The notes beneath the pieces are model-generated. The model did no database searches. It was not told the DNA's origin and was given only the letters and a program-made list of their open reading frames with translations. This document shows positions 56,688-64,000 of a stretch of DNA of 64,000 bases, in pieces. The DNA comes from Brumimicrobium oceani (GTDB lineage: Bacteria; Bacteroidota; Bacteroidia; Flavobacteriales_D; Crocinitomicaceae): positions 1 through 64,000 of the forward strand of contig NZ_QFRJ01000016.1 in assembly GCF_003143775.1 (NCBI RefSeq). The letters are read 5' to 3'. The position numbers and the translations under genes are program-made. Position 1 is the first letter of the stretch. Every line of letters begins with the position of its first letter.

Positions 56688-58127
56688 TTAGTCTAACTCG
56701 TAAGCGCCAATGTCAAATACACCACTTCTGCTTTTTCCTGTGATGTCTACATTGTTTCCTGGGATCATAAGGATTCCCATGTTAGCGGCGTCTTTGCACA
56801 AAGAAGAGTTTTTGATTATAAATTCTTTTTCAATTACATTTTCAAAATTTGGATTGGTGTTCCATACGTTATTAACAAATCCTGAATGGCTAGGAATATC
56901 CAATTGATTGATGAAATTGGTGTTGTAATTAATATCTATAGAAACTGCTCCGTTGTCTGTAATGGTATCGTAAGCAATTTGGAAATCTCCACCTCCAAAA
57001 ATGATTGAATTAGTAAAAACTCCTTCACCAACATCGCCAATGTATGTTAGGTTGTCTTCTCTTGTAAAGTAGTTTTTTATAGCCACAGCGGGTTGGTTTC
57101 CATCTGAGCCATAGCTTAAGAATTGGGAGTGATTAAAATTGTGATTACCTCCTTCTAAAAGAAAGTAGGCATAAATGCCATTGCTGTGAATGTTTAAATT
57201 TTCTCCTTTCACTTTTCCGCCTGAGTAGTTGAAAATTCCATAACTGGAATGATTTGAGATTTCTGAGTTGGTAATTTCAACGGTGTATCCGCTATTGGAT
57301 GGGTTGTTGCCGAATATATGAACTCCAGCTGTTCCATTCTTAATGATTGCATTATCTATTGTTGATGGAAGTGCTTGATTGAAATAAACGCCATAATATT
57401 GACCTTTTACGTCTTGGTAGAAGGGCTCAAGCCTGTCTCCCTCAATAATCACCTTGTTGTCAAAATCTCCTTCAATATGCAGCTCGCCTTTGTTTACAAA
57501 CAGGATTGCTCCTTTGTGCATGTGGATTTTAGTGCCTGCCTGAATGGTTAAAGATTTTGCGGAATCGATTAATGCGTAATCATAAATAACATGGGGTTTA
57601 TCGTTGGGCCAAATTCCTTCGTTTAAGTCTTGATAATGAAAGTAAGCGTCTTGTCCCCAGGCAGCCAATTGCACGCTTTGCATTTTTCCGTTGGTTTCAA
57701 ATTCAATTACATCTTCAATAATAAGTGGGTCGTTGATATTGTTTTCTCCTAAAGTGACCTCAACAAACATGAAGAGACTATCGTTTGCTGGAATTTCGAA
57801 ATCTTTAAAAATAGTACCAGAAATACCGTCTAAATTTACGCGGTAGGGCGAGCTTTCACCACCGGCCAAGATCACGCTTTTTACTTTTATGGGTTGATTG
57901 GCTGTATTGTATATTTTCAATTTCTTTGTGGTTGAACCTACCGTGGTAAACACGGTGTCAAATAATACGGTATCAGTTGAAAACGAAAGCTTGTCTTTTG
58001 AGAATAGAATGTCTTTTTTACAGCTGGTTAAATAAGAAGCCAGCCATGCCAAAAGGATAAATGGGATTATATAAATTATTTTTTTCAACACAATTTTTTT
58101 TGATATTTGATTAAGCAGAAGAGACAT
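56688..58127 (-). CDS. Lipoprotein with choice-of-anchor and beta-helix domains
   Basis: The 479-residue protein has a lipoprotein signal (LLAWLASYLTSCKKD). A GTG at 58091 or the ATG at 58127 may be the start; the later one gives a more compact signal. Residues 45-140 form an immunoglobulin-like domain (DTVLFDTVFTTVGSTTKKLKIYN), then a right-handed beta-helix region (residues about 170-430) with repeated GTKIHMHKGAI and NGTAGVHIFGNN turns. Such proteins usually bind glycans at the outer membrane. It ends three bases before the secreted protein gene, forming a two-gene unit. No enzyme motif is clear. Confidence 0.82.
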   Translation of the reverse strand: MSLLLNQISKKIVLKKIIYIIPFILLAWLASYLTSCKKDILFSKDKLSFSTDTVLFDTVFTTVGSTTKKLKIYNTANQPIKVKSVILAGGESSPYRVNLDGISGTIFKDFEIPANDSLFMFVEVTLGENNINDPLIIEDVIEFETNGKMQSVQLAAWGQDAYFHYQDLNEGIWPNDKPHVIYDYALIDSAKSLTIQAGTKIHMHKGAILFVNKGELHIEGDFDNKVIIEGDRLEPFYQDVKGQYYGVYFNQALPSTIDNAIIKNGTAGVHIFGNNPSNSGYTVEITNSEISNHSSYGIFNYSGGKVKGENLNIHSNGIYAYFLLEGGNHNFNHSQFLSYGSDGNQPAVAIKNYFTREDNLTYIGDVGEGVFTNSIIFGGGDFQIAYDTITDNGAVSIDINYNTNFINQLDIPSHSGFVNNVWNTNPNFENVIEKEFIIKNSSLCKDAANMGILMIPGNNVDITGKSRSGVFDIGAYELD

Positions 58128-58480
58128 TGCAAATGTAACGATTTAATATCGGTTTTATTTTGGTTGATTGAGAATTATGAATGAACACCAATCGAAGGCG
58201 GAATGATGATTCAAAATCCATCCAAAATTCGAAGGTACAACGTGGGACGATTTGCAAATCGTCCGTTGTCATTGTGAATCGAAATTCAAAATCCATCCAA
58301 AATTCGAAGGTACAACGTGGGACGATTTGCAAATCGTTCATTACCATTGCAAATAAAAAATCAAGAGTTAGAAATTTAATTATGATGTTTTAAAATTTAG
58401 GGCAGATTGAAGCTAAAAAGCAAAGTAATTAAGTTATATTTGCCGAAACTAATTTATTATTAAAATATTTCGTGCAGGGA
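58128..58480. other. Intergenic region with repeats before ribosomal protein L31
   Basis: This region has no gene. It contains the tandem repeat at 58209-58357 and a promoter-like TATATTTG at 58435-58442, possibly for L31. Confidence 0.5.
58209..58357. repeat. Two tandem 75-bp repeats with a 20-bp palindrome
   Basis: The first 54 bases of unit 1 (58209-58262) are identical to those of unit 2 (58284-58337); the next 20 bases are similar. Each unit contains a long palindrome: GGACGATTTGCAAATCGTCC in the first (58245-58264, perfect) and the same with one change in the second (58320-58339). Such units resemble dispersed REP-type elements rather than binding sites of one gene. There is no CRISPR-like regular array. 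Confidence 0.8.
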
Positions 58481-58512
58481 TTGTGTGAAATTGATTTTAA
58501 TTATTAAATTTG
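58481..58512 (+). promoter_or_regulatory. Promoter of the L31 gene
   Basis: TTG at 58481-58483 and TAAATTTG at 58505-58512 are 21 bases apart, near the TTTG-N19-TAnnTTTG form. The L31 ATG is 39 bases downstream, which excludes the upstream frame start at 58485. Confidence 0.65.
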
Positions 58513-58550
58513 CCATCCGATTTAAGATAGAACAAGAAATTTTAGTTGAA

Positions 58551-58808
58551 ATGAAAAAAGATACACACCCAGAGAACTACCGTTTAGTAGTGTTTAAAGA
58601 TATGACGAATGAATATTCATTTGTTACACGTTCATGCGCTGCATCTACGGAAACAATTGAATGGGAGGACGGAACAGAGTACCCACTTGTTAAGTTGGAT
58701 ATTTCTCATATGTCTCACCCTTACTTCACTGGTAAAGAGCAATACGTTGATACTGCAGGTCGTATTGATAAGTTCAAAAACAGATATGCGCGTCACATGA
58801 AAAAATAG
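58551..58808 (+). CDS. rpmE2: 50S ribosomal protein L31, type B
   Basis: From ATG 58551 the protein has 85 residues and the type B pattern: [20 protein letters not shown], and [25 protein letters not shown]. It lacks the zinc-binding CxxC motif of type A L31; only one cysteine is present. Type B forms replace type A when zinc is short in bacteria that carry both, and are often the only L31 in Bacteroidota. It has its own promoter and terminator, so it is not part of the next operon. Confidence 0.95.
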   Translation: MKKDTHPENYRLVVFKDMTNEYSFVTRSCAASTETIEWEDGTEYPLVKLDISHMSHPYFTGKEQYVDTAGRIDKFKNRYARHMKK

Positions 58809-58827
58809 TGAGCCGCTATAGAAATAT

Positions 58828-58862
58828 TGAAGAGGAGAGCTGTTTAGTTCTCCTTTTTTTAT
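58828..58862 (+). terminator. Terminator of L31 gene
   Basis: AGGAGA / TCTCCT around GCTGTTTAGT, with seven or more T. Confidence 0.82.
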
Positions 58863-58886
58863 TTGCTAAAACTATAAAGGATAAGT

Positions 58887-58917
58887 TTGTCTTTTGTTGG
58901 TTGAATGCTTAATTTTG
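58887..58917 (+). promoter_or_regulatory. Promoter of the cupin-haemoglobin operon
   Basis: TTG at 58887-58889 and TAATTTTG at 58910-58917 are 20 bases apart, close to the Bacteroidota consensus. The cupin ATG follows 38 bases later. Confidence 0.65.
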
Positions 58918-58954
58918 CTTACATTGTAAAGATTAATTAATTGATACATATAAC

Positions 58955-59302
58955 ATGGAGAGTAACTCATTTTTAAACGACCTATCCTTTACAGAAGATA
59001 AAGTAAGGATTTCAGTAATATTAGAATCCTCTTTCTCGAAGGAGATTCGAATTGCCTTTAAAAAAGGACAAGTCATGAAGGAGCATAAAACACCATTTCC
59101 GATTGTAGTTCACTTGCTGGAGGGAGCAATAGAATTTGGTGTTGAAGGAGATAAACATCAGCTTAAGAAAGGAGATATTTTAACCTTGGAGGGAAATGTT
59201 CCTCATGATTTATTGGCTAAGGAGGAAAGTGTGGTTCGCTTAACACTTTCGAAGTTGGATACTGCCGACCGCGTTAAGGAAGTTGCGGAAAATTCTAAAT
59301 AA
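58955..59302 (+). CDS. Cupin-domain protein
   Basis: The 115-residue protein has a small single beta-barrel cupin: KKGQVMKEHKTPFPIVVHLLEGAIEFGVEG and LKKGDILTLEGNVPHDLLAKEES. The first motif has one conserved His and the second has the His of the NVPHD pattern, which can hold a metal. It is probably a metal-binding or ligand-sensing protein. Its TAA overlaps the ATG of the next gene (TAATG), a truncated haemoglobin, so the two are co-translated and probably work on the same stress. Confidence 0.82.
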   Translation: MESNSFLNDLSFTEDKVRISVILESSFSKEIRIAFKKGQVMKEHKTPFPIVVHLLEGAIEFGVEGDKHQLKKGDILTLEGNVPHDLLAKEESVVRLTLSKLDTADRVKEVAENSK

Positions 59303-59706
59303 TGAAAGAAATAGAAAATAGAGAGGATGTAAGTCGATTGGTTCATGCTTTTTACGACAAAATAAGAGCAGATGAAGAATTGGGCCCTATTTTTAATGCA
59401 CATCTTTCTGCCGAGCAATGGCCACCGCATTTAGAGAAGCTTACAGATTTCTGGGAAACTAATTTGTTTGGGATTCCTAAGTTTAAAGGGAATCCGCCCC
59501 GCGTTCATGCAGAGGTAGACCATAAAATGAATTACGGCGTAACCCAAGAACATTTTGCGCATTGGATGCGTTTATGGTTTAGTACTATTGATGAATTGTT
59601 TGAAGGTCGATTGGCAGATAGAGCTAAAAATGCTGCCCGAAGAATGTCGACAGGTTTGTTCTTAGCAATTTGGAACCATAGACCAGAAAATAATTCACAA
59701 AGATAG
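59302..59706 (+). CDS. Group III truncated haemoglobin
   Basis: The 134-residue protein has the truncated-globin core: VHAFYDKIRADEELGPIF, WPPHLEKLTDFWETNLFGIP, with the proximal histidine in TQEHFAHWMRLWF. A tryptophan near the end (FLAIWNHR) is the group III mark. Such proteins bind oxygen or nitric oxide; some detoxify NO, but the role is not certain. It is co-translated with the cupin gene, and the thiol peroxidase gene lies 122 bases downstream. Confidence 0.9.
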   Translation: MKEIENREDVSRLVHAFYDKIRADEELGPIFNAHLSAEQWPPHLEKLTDFWETNLFGIPKFKGNPPRVHAEVDHKMNYGVTQEHFAHWMRLWFSTIDELFEGRLADRAKNAARRMSTGLFLAIWNHRPENNSQR

Positions 59707-59828
59707 AGTCCGCAAGGAGGCTATGTATTTGAAAATCTTTGACAAGAAAATAGAAAAAGTGGAAAACGATAAGAAATATCGTAGTTAAACACGACAACTA
59801 ATAATTAAACATTAACAATTATATAGAT

Positions 59829-60320
59829 ATGGATATTAAATTTAAAGGAACAGCAATTAAGACCAACGGAAATTTCCCAAAAGTAGGTGATGATTTCCCA
59901 GAAATGAAATTAGTAAAGGCGGATTTGTCAGAATTAAATACCAATGATTTAAAAGGGAAGAAGGTCGTTTTCAATATTTTTCCTAGTGTAGACACTTCTG
60001 TTTGTGGAATGCAATTGAATACATTCGCTAATAAGTTGAAAGGAAGAGAAGATGTTGCCTTGGTGTTTACTTCTCTAGATTTGCCTTTCGCGTTTAGTCG
60101 TTTTTGTACGAGCGAAGGAATCGATAATGCCATCACAACTTCAGATTTTCGATACAGAGATGCTGATAAATTGGGAATTGTTATGGAAGGTGGGCCATTG
60201 AATGGGCTTCATGCGAGAGGTGTGATTGTTACTGACGAAAATTTAGTAATCCAGTACGCTGAGTTGGTGCAGGAAGTGACAGATGAACCAAATTATGATG
60301 CTGCTTTGGAGAAAATATAA
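59829..60320 (+). CDS. tpx: Thiol peroxidase
   Basis: The 163-residue protein is a typical Tpx peroxiredoxin: FNIFPSVDTSVCGMQ with peroxidatic Cys59, and the resolving Cys93 in SRFCTSEGI. It reduces hydroperoxides with thioredoxin in the periplasm or cytoplasm; no signal peptide is seen, so it is cytoplasmic here. The sequence FPKVGDDFPEMKL near the start also fits the family. It is on the same strand as the surrounding stress genes. Confidence 0.95.
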   Translation: MDIKFKGTAIKTNGNFPKVGDDFPEMKLVKADLSELNTNDLKGKKVVFNIFPSVDTSVCGMQLNTFANKLKGREDVALVFTSLDLPFAFSRFCTSEGIDNAITTSDFRYRDADKLGIVMEGGPLNGLHARGVIVTDENLVIQYAELVQEVTDEPNYDAALEKI

Positions 60321-60383
60321 TCATGTTGCTTTTCTGACCAAAGTAAGTGCATCAGATTTACTATCTTGCTAAAAAAAAGTAAG

Positions 60384-60968
60384 ATGAGAAAAGTGATTTT
60401 AGGAGCAACATTTTTTATTGCTTCATTGAGTATTGCACAGGAAGAAATAGGCTTGAGTAGTGAAGCGCAGATTAATTTATCAACTCATTTCTTGCCTGAT
60501 AAAGATAAGAAAGAGGCAAGGGTTATTGGTTATTCAGACGAAGTAGAGATGATTGTTTTGCGAGATTCTGACAGCTACTTGACTTGTGTTGGAGATGACC
60601 CGAATAAAGATGGAATTCAAATTGTTTGTTATTACAGTGAATTGGAAGATTTTTTTCAACGCGGTCGCGTGCTGAAGTCTGAAGGGAAATCACCAATAGA
60701 GGTAAGAGAAATTCGAAAGAAAGAAATCGAGTCGGGAGTATTGAATTTTCCCAAAGGTCAAAGCATGATGTATGTCTTTAGTGGAAAAGCAGAGAATTTA
60801 GATAAGGAGTCTGGGGAGATCAAGGAGGGAAAACTACGTTATGTAGTATATCTCCCTTATGCCACTCAGGAGTCTACTGGACTTCCGCTATCACCGTCAG
60901 CTCCGGGAATGCCTTGGTTGATGGATCCTGGAACGCATAGAGCTCATATTATGGTAATGCCGAACTAG
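60384..60968 (+). CDS. Secreted protein of unknown function
   Basis: From ATG 60384 the protein has 194 residues with a signal peptide (MRKVILGATFFIASLSIAQ). The C-terminal segment GMPWLMDPGTHRAHIMVM is striking: it has a conserved look, with His and Arg residues, and I have seen similar ends in other secreted bacterial proteins of unknown role. Middle parts (KKEIESGVLNFPKGQSMMYVFSG) show no motif. It follows tpx at 63 bases and precedes a small family protein. Confidence 0.75.
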   Translation: MRKVILGATFFIASLSIAQEEIGLSSEAQINLSTHFLPDKDKKEARVIGYSDEVEMIVLRDSDSYLTCVGDDPNKDGIQIVCYYSELEDFFQRGRVLKSEGKSPIEVREIRKKEIESGVLNFPKGQSMMYVFSGKAENLDKESGEIKEGKLRYVVYLPYATQESTGLPLSPSAPGMPWLMDPGTHRAHIMVMPN

Positions 60969-60990
60969 CAAGCTTTTAAATTTGCAAATA

Positions 60991-61308
60991 ATGAATAGAA
61001 AACCAACATACGATACGGTTTCAGAGGCTGTTAATGATTTGATTAAAAGAGGGTATGAAACCGATTTTTACATTCAAGCAACCAAAGACTGTATCGTATG
61101 CAATAAAACTGACTTAGAACTTTCTTCTGATGAATTTGGAATCGATGAAATACACCGGTTTGAAGGGGAGAATGATCCAGGAGATTCTATGATTGTTTAT
61201 GCTATTTCTTCCAAGAAGCATAAAGTAAAAGGTGTTCTATTAAATGCATACGGAGTTTATGCAGATGGCACAACTTCTAAAATAATAGAAAAGCTTGAAA
61301 AAAAATAA
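60991..61308 (+). CDS. Small conserved protein (often labelled PRPP synthetase-like)
   Basis: The 105-residue protein (from ATG 60991, preferred to a TTG at 60982) starts MNRKPTYDTVSEAVNDLIKRGY. This family is often labelled 'phosphoribosylpyrophosphate synthetase', but it has none of the PRPP-binding motifs, so the label is misleading. The core (DEIHRFEGENDPGDSMIVYAISS) may form a small alpha/beta fold. It lies between a secreted protein and a hemerythrin gene; the next gene starts eight bases after its stop, so they form an operon. Confidence 0.78.
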   Translation: MNRKPTYDTVSEAVNDLIKRGYETDFYIQATKDCIVCNKTDLELSSDEFGIDEIHRFEGENDPGDSMIVYAISSKKHKVKGVLLNAYGVYADGTTSKIIEKLEKK

Positions 61309-61316
61309 CAAATAGT

Positions 61317-61784
61317 ATGGGAAACACGAGAAAACCATTAAAAAGACATAAATCTATTCAACCCTTTAGTCGTGAGCATCATCAAGGCTTGCTTCTCTGT
61401 TGGAAAATTAGAAAAGGAATTCAAAACGGTGTTTCTTATAAAAAGATTAAAAAATACAATGACTGGTTCTTTGAAAACCATCTGAAACCTCATTTTGATG
61501 ACGAGGAAAAGTACATGTTCCCTGTTTTGGGTGACAACCATGAAATGATTAAAAAAGCACTTTCTGAGCACCGCAGATTAACACGCTTGTTTGGAGAAAC
61601 AACAAGTCTCGAAAAAACAATTAACCATATCGAAGAAGAGCTAGATCGCCATATTCGATTCGAAGAGCGGGAACTGTTTATGTTGATTCAAGAAAAAGCA
61701 ACACCGGAAGAACTAAAGAAGATAGATGAGTTTCATCAGGAGTTGGACTTTATCGAAAACACCAAAGATAAGTATTGGGAGTAA
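61317..61784 (+). CDS. Hemerythrin-domain protein
   Basis: The 155-residue protein has the pattern of a hemerythrin four-helix bundle that binds two irons: HKSIQPFSREHHQGLLL, HLKPHFDDEEKYMFPVL, SEHRRLTRL, and RHIRFEERELFML. The HxxxE and HFxxEE pairs are present. These proteins bind oxygen, NO or iron, or repair iron centres. It is the last gene of the plus-strand run, with the small conserved protein before it. It converges on the FAD-linked oxidase gene two bases away. Confidence 0.9.
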   Translation: MGNTRKPLKRHKSIQPFSREHHQGLLLCWKIRKGIQNGVSYKKIKKYNDWFFENHLKPHFDDEEKYMFPVLGDNHEMIKKALSEHRRLTRLFGETTSLEKTINHIEEELDRHIRFEERELFMLIQEKATPEELKKIDEFHQELDFIENTKDKYWE

Positions 61785-61786
61785 AA

Positions 61787-63172
61787 CTAGTTTAAGATTT
61801 TATCTGGGTTCATGATGTTATTAGGGTCAAATATTTGTTTGATTTCTTTCATCAAGCGCAATGAAATAGGGGTAAAGGGAATGTCCATATAAGGTTTTTG
61901 TACCCATCCAATTCCATGTTCACCAGAAATTGTTCCTCCCAAATCAACAGTTAATTCAAATATCTCTCGAATCGCCAAAGGGAGTTCTTCGTTCCATTGC
62001 TCTTCTGTTAAGTCGCCTTTTATAATGTTTACATGCAGATTTCCATCTCCGGCATGCCCATAACAAACCGATTTGAAACCATATTTTGCTCCTATTTTCT
62101 TTACTCCCGAAAGTAACTGAGGTAATTCATAACGGGGAACCACGGTATCTTCTTCCTTGTAGATTGAGTGTGACTTCACTGCCTCACCAACTTTTCTTCT
62201 CACTTCCCAAAGTCTATCTTTTTGCGCTTGGCTATCGGCAAAAAGAATTTCCCCTGTTTCAAACTGTTCTAAAACTTCGGCTATTTTTTCACATTCTTCA
62301 AGCAATTTACTTTCATCAAAGCCATCCACTTCTATCAGTAAATGTGCTTCGTGCTTTTCGTTAATTTCCATTTGAATGTTCGGAATGTTGTTTAAAGTCC
62401 ATTGAATGGCATCGCGTTCCATAAACTCCATCCCGCTAGGCGTAATTCCTGTTTTCATGATTGCGGCAACAGCTTCACATGCTTTTTTAGCATCGTAAAA
62501 TGGAACCAACATGAGCATATTTGTAGTCGGGTGGGGAATAAGGCGCAATACAATTTTAGTGACCACCCCCAATGTTCCTTCGCTGCCCACGATGAGTTGC
62601 GTGAGATTATAGCCTGTTGCGTTTTTTAATACATTGGCACCTGTCCAGATAATATCACCGTTGGGCAAAACTACTTCGAGATTTAAAACATAATCTGCAG
62701 TAACACCATATTTAACGGCTTTTGGTCCGCCGCTGTTTTCAGCAATATTTCCACCAATAAAGCAACTGCCTTTAGATGCTGGGTCTGGTGGGTAGAACAA
62801 TCCTTTTTCTCTCACTGCGTCTTGAAGGTTTTGGGTGATTACTCCAGGTTCTGTAATAACTTGGGAATTGTTCTCATCAATTTTAATGATTTTATTCATT
62901 TTTTCCATGCTTAGTGCAACACCGCCTTTTATAGGTAATGCACCACCACTTAGCCCTGTTCTTGCACCTGAAGGTGTTACAGGAATTTTGTTTTCATTGC
63001 AATATTTTAGAATTGCAGAAATTTCTTCGGTTGTTGAAGGACGTAAAACAATGTGTGGAGGAAATAATAAATCCTCTGTTTCATCTTTTCCATATTTCTC
63101 TAAAGATGAGTTGTCGATTAAAGCAATGTTTGAAAACTTCTTCTTTAAATAGTATAATTGTTCTTTTGTCAT
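61787..63172 (-). CDS. FAD-linked oxidase (GlcD/D-lactate dehydrogenase type)
   Basis: The 461-residue protein has the PCMH-type FAD-binding domain: PPHIVLRPSTTEEISAILKY, VTPSGARTGLSGGALPIKGGVALSMEKMNKI, and PPDPASKGSCFIGGNIAENSGGPKAVKYG. The C-terminal substrate domain ends with VCYGHAGDGNLHVNII and GTISGEHGIGWVQKPYM, the histidines and arginine of 2-hydroxyacid oxidases. It oxidises glycolate, D-lactate or a similar 2-hydroxyacid to the ketoacid. Subunits GlcE/GlcF are not present, so it is a single-subunit form. Confidence 0.92.
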   Translation of the reverse strand: MTKEQLYYLKKKFSNIALIDNSSLEKYGKDETEDLLFPPHIVLRPSTTEEISAILKYCNENKIPVTPSGARTGLSGGALPIKGGVALSMEKMNKIIKIDENNSQVITEPGVITQNLQDAVREKGLFYPPDPASKGSCFIGGNIAENSGGPKAVKYGVTADYVLNLEVVLPNGDIIWTGANVLKNATGYNLTQLIVGSEGTLGVVTKIVLRLIPHPTTNMLMLVPFYDAKKACEAVAAIMKTGITPSGMEFMERDAIQWTLNNIPNIQMEINEKHEAHLLIEVDGFDESKLLEECEKIAEVLEQFETGEILFADSQAQKDRLWEVRRKVGEAVKSHSIYKEEDTVVPRYELPQLLSGVKKIGAKYGFKSVCYGHAGDGNLHVNIIKGDLTEEQWNEELPLAIREIFELTVDLGGTISGEHGIGWVQKPYMDIPFTPISLRLMKEIKQIFDPNNIMNPDKILN

Positions 63173-63194
63173 TGTGGTCTAAAATTAAAGTATG

Positions 63195-63241
63195 AAAAAA
63201 CCCTTAACTTGTATCGAAACAAAGCTAAGGGTTTTAAAATT
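63195..63241 (-). terminator. Terminator of the OmpA-family gene
   Basis: AAAACCCTTA / TAAGGGTTTT pair around a 20-base interior with extra pairs (ACTT/AAGC). On the minus strand the sequence ends in T-rich tracts. It lies 19 bases behind the OmpA-family stop. Confidence 0.75.
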
Positions 63242-63259
63242 TTAAAGAATGAAATTTAT

Positions 63260-64000
63260 TTAATTTTCGATAATCTCAAATTCTGTTCTTCTATTTTCTT
63301 GTCTACCTTGCACATTCTTATTGCTTGCTATGGGTTGAGAAGAGCCATATCCTTTGGCGCTTAATCTGCCTGCTGAAATTCCTTTGCCTTTCAAATAAAC
63401 AACCACTGCATCTGCTCTTTCTTGCGACAATTTATCATTGATTGAAGAAGGGCCTGTATTATCTGTGTGCCCTGAAATTTCCACTTTTAAAGCAGGTACG
63501 TCTTTAAGTAATTTAACCAATCGGTCTAACTCAGCGTCAGATTCACTTCTTAAAGTTGCTTGTCCAACGTCAAAGAAAATATTCCTTAATGCAATTTTGC
63601 TCCCAACAGCAATGTTTTTTAACTCAATGGTTTTGTTAATTAAATTGTAATCGCTTCCATCAGGTACATCAAAGTTTTCAGAATGAAATAAATAACCCTC
63701 GGCTTTAACTGCAATTCCATAGTTTATTCCAGCTTCTAGTGAAAGTAAGAATTTCCCCGTTGCACTATTTGTGGTAAATCGCTCAATGATTTTACCGCTT
63801 TTATTGTCGGTAATTTCAATATTGGCCTCTATTGCTTTGTTGATCAAAGCGTCAATTGTTTTACCTTTAAACACGGTCAAAGAAACTTTATTTACATTTA
63901 CCACATCTTCAATTTGTGGATCTTTAATTGGTTCAGCAATGGATGCCAATAGGTAGTCCTCCATATCTACAATAGGTTTTTTAGGAGCACCCCAAAATGT
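63260..64000 (-). CDS. OmpA-family protein, C-terminal part (cut by window edge)
   Basis: The frame continues past 64000, so the N terminus is missing. A peptidase-regulatory-like repeat (about KSGKIIERFTTNSATGKFLLSLEAGINYGIAVKAEG) precedes the OmpA domain (NIFFDVGQATLRSESDAEL, EISGHTDNTG, LSQERADAVVVYL), which binds peptidoglycan in the periplasm and anchors the outer membrane. The Asp of GHTDNTG and the later Arg (RRTEFEI) that hold the peptide are both present. It is probably an outer-membrane lipoprotein or porin-like protein. The full length cannot be given. Confidence 0.88.
   Translation of the reverse strand, partial: TFWGAPKKPIVDMEDYLLASIAEPIKDPQIEDVVNVNKVSLTVFKGKTIDALINKAIEANIEITDNKSGKIIERFTTNSATGKFLLSLEAGINYGIAVKAEGYLFHSENFDVPDGSDYNLINKTIELKNIAVGSKIALRNIFFDVGQATLRSESDAELDRLVKLLKDVPALKVEISGHTDNTGPSSINDKLSQERADAVVVYLKGKGISAGRLSAKGYGSSQPIASNKNVQGRQENRRTEFEIIEN

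Noticed and set aside
58209-58357. Possible CRISPR array
   Set aside because: Only two long units without unique spacers, and no cas genes nearby.
58111-58393. Reading frames on both strands with a repeated DLQIVPRCTFEFWMDFE or NSKVQRGTICKS motif
   Set aside because: The repetition comes from the 75-bp DNA repeat; neither frame has family support or a promoter.
60991-61308. Genuine phosphoribosylpyrophosphate synthetase
   Set aside because: It is a third of the needed length and lacks the PRPP-binding motif.

Overview
This looks like a chromosomal segment of a marine-type Bacteroidota, most likely order Flavobacteriales. The support is low GC content, four secreted proteins with type IX secretion (T9SS) C-terminal sorting domains, many promoters of the Bacteroidota form TTTG-N19-21-TAnnTTTG, few Shine-Dalgarno sites, an S46 and a DPP4-type peptidase, a bacillithiol deacetylase, and the gene order rplM-rpsI-rpsB-tsf-pyrH-frr. 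I infer the order; the species cannot be named from this sequence.

Layout. 1-126: 3' end of a 5S rRNA and its terminator, so the window opens at the tail of an rRNA operon. 127-1523: a decayed IS4-type transposase, a faint 5S-like remnant and other eroded sequence. 1524-3704: a secreted FG-GAP/GEVED protein broken by one in-frame stop. 3804-8733: a LysR regulator divergent from a complete Fe(III) ABC importer. 8963-9044: tRNA-Leu. 9194-12417: trigger factor, a small lipoprotein with a repeated motif, and an LPS heptose epimerase. 12859-17486 (minus): O-antigen ligase-like and Wzz-like proteins and a DPP11-type peptidase. 17521-24125: a membrane protein, coaE with a SiaC/SiaB phospho-switch pair, a methyltransferase and ZIP transporter, a GH3 hydrolase, OsmC and lipoyl synthase. 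24288-27383: a large T9SS cargo protein. 28245-32345 (minus): the ribosomal/translation block.

32771-41458: DPP4-type peptidase, NUDIX hydrolase, aminotransferase, a stand-alone ECF-like sigma factor, an HlyD adaptor and several unknowns. 41692-45922: a tight three-gene operon (lipoprotein, predicted outer-membrane protein, T9SS cargo). 45937-47222 (minus): KdsC-like phosphatase and a DUF2520 protein. 47325-53041: a giant ResB-CcsA cytochrome c assembly fusion with a histidine-rich insert, then glutathione peroxidase, BshB1 and a glycosyltransferase. 53120-54859: T9SS cargo with a PA domain. 54860-58550: hairpin-rich intergenic DNA, a secreted protein plus lipoprotein pair, and two tandem 75-bp repeats carrying a 20-bp palindrome. 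58551-61784: ribosomal protein L31 and a plus-strand run of stress genes (cupin, truncated haemoglobin, thiol peroxidase, hemerythrin). 61787-64000 (minus): an FAD-linked oxidase and the C-terminal part of an OmpA-family protein cut by the window edge.

Most of the window is ordinary housekeeping and cell-envelope content. I saw no CRISPR array, prophage, restriction or defence island and no obvious new multi-gene system. The most unusual items are the histidine-rich periplasmic insert in the cytochrome c assembly fusion, the SiaB/SiaC pair without its usual phosphatase and cyclase partners, the small lipoprotein with a duplicated HGEPGHDC motif, the palindromic tandem repeats, and the eroded IS lying against the rRNA operon.
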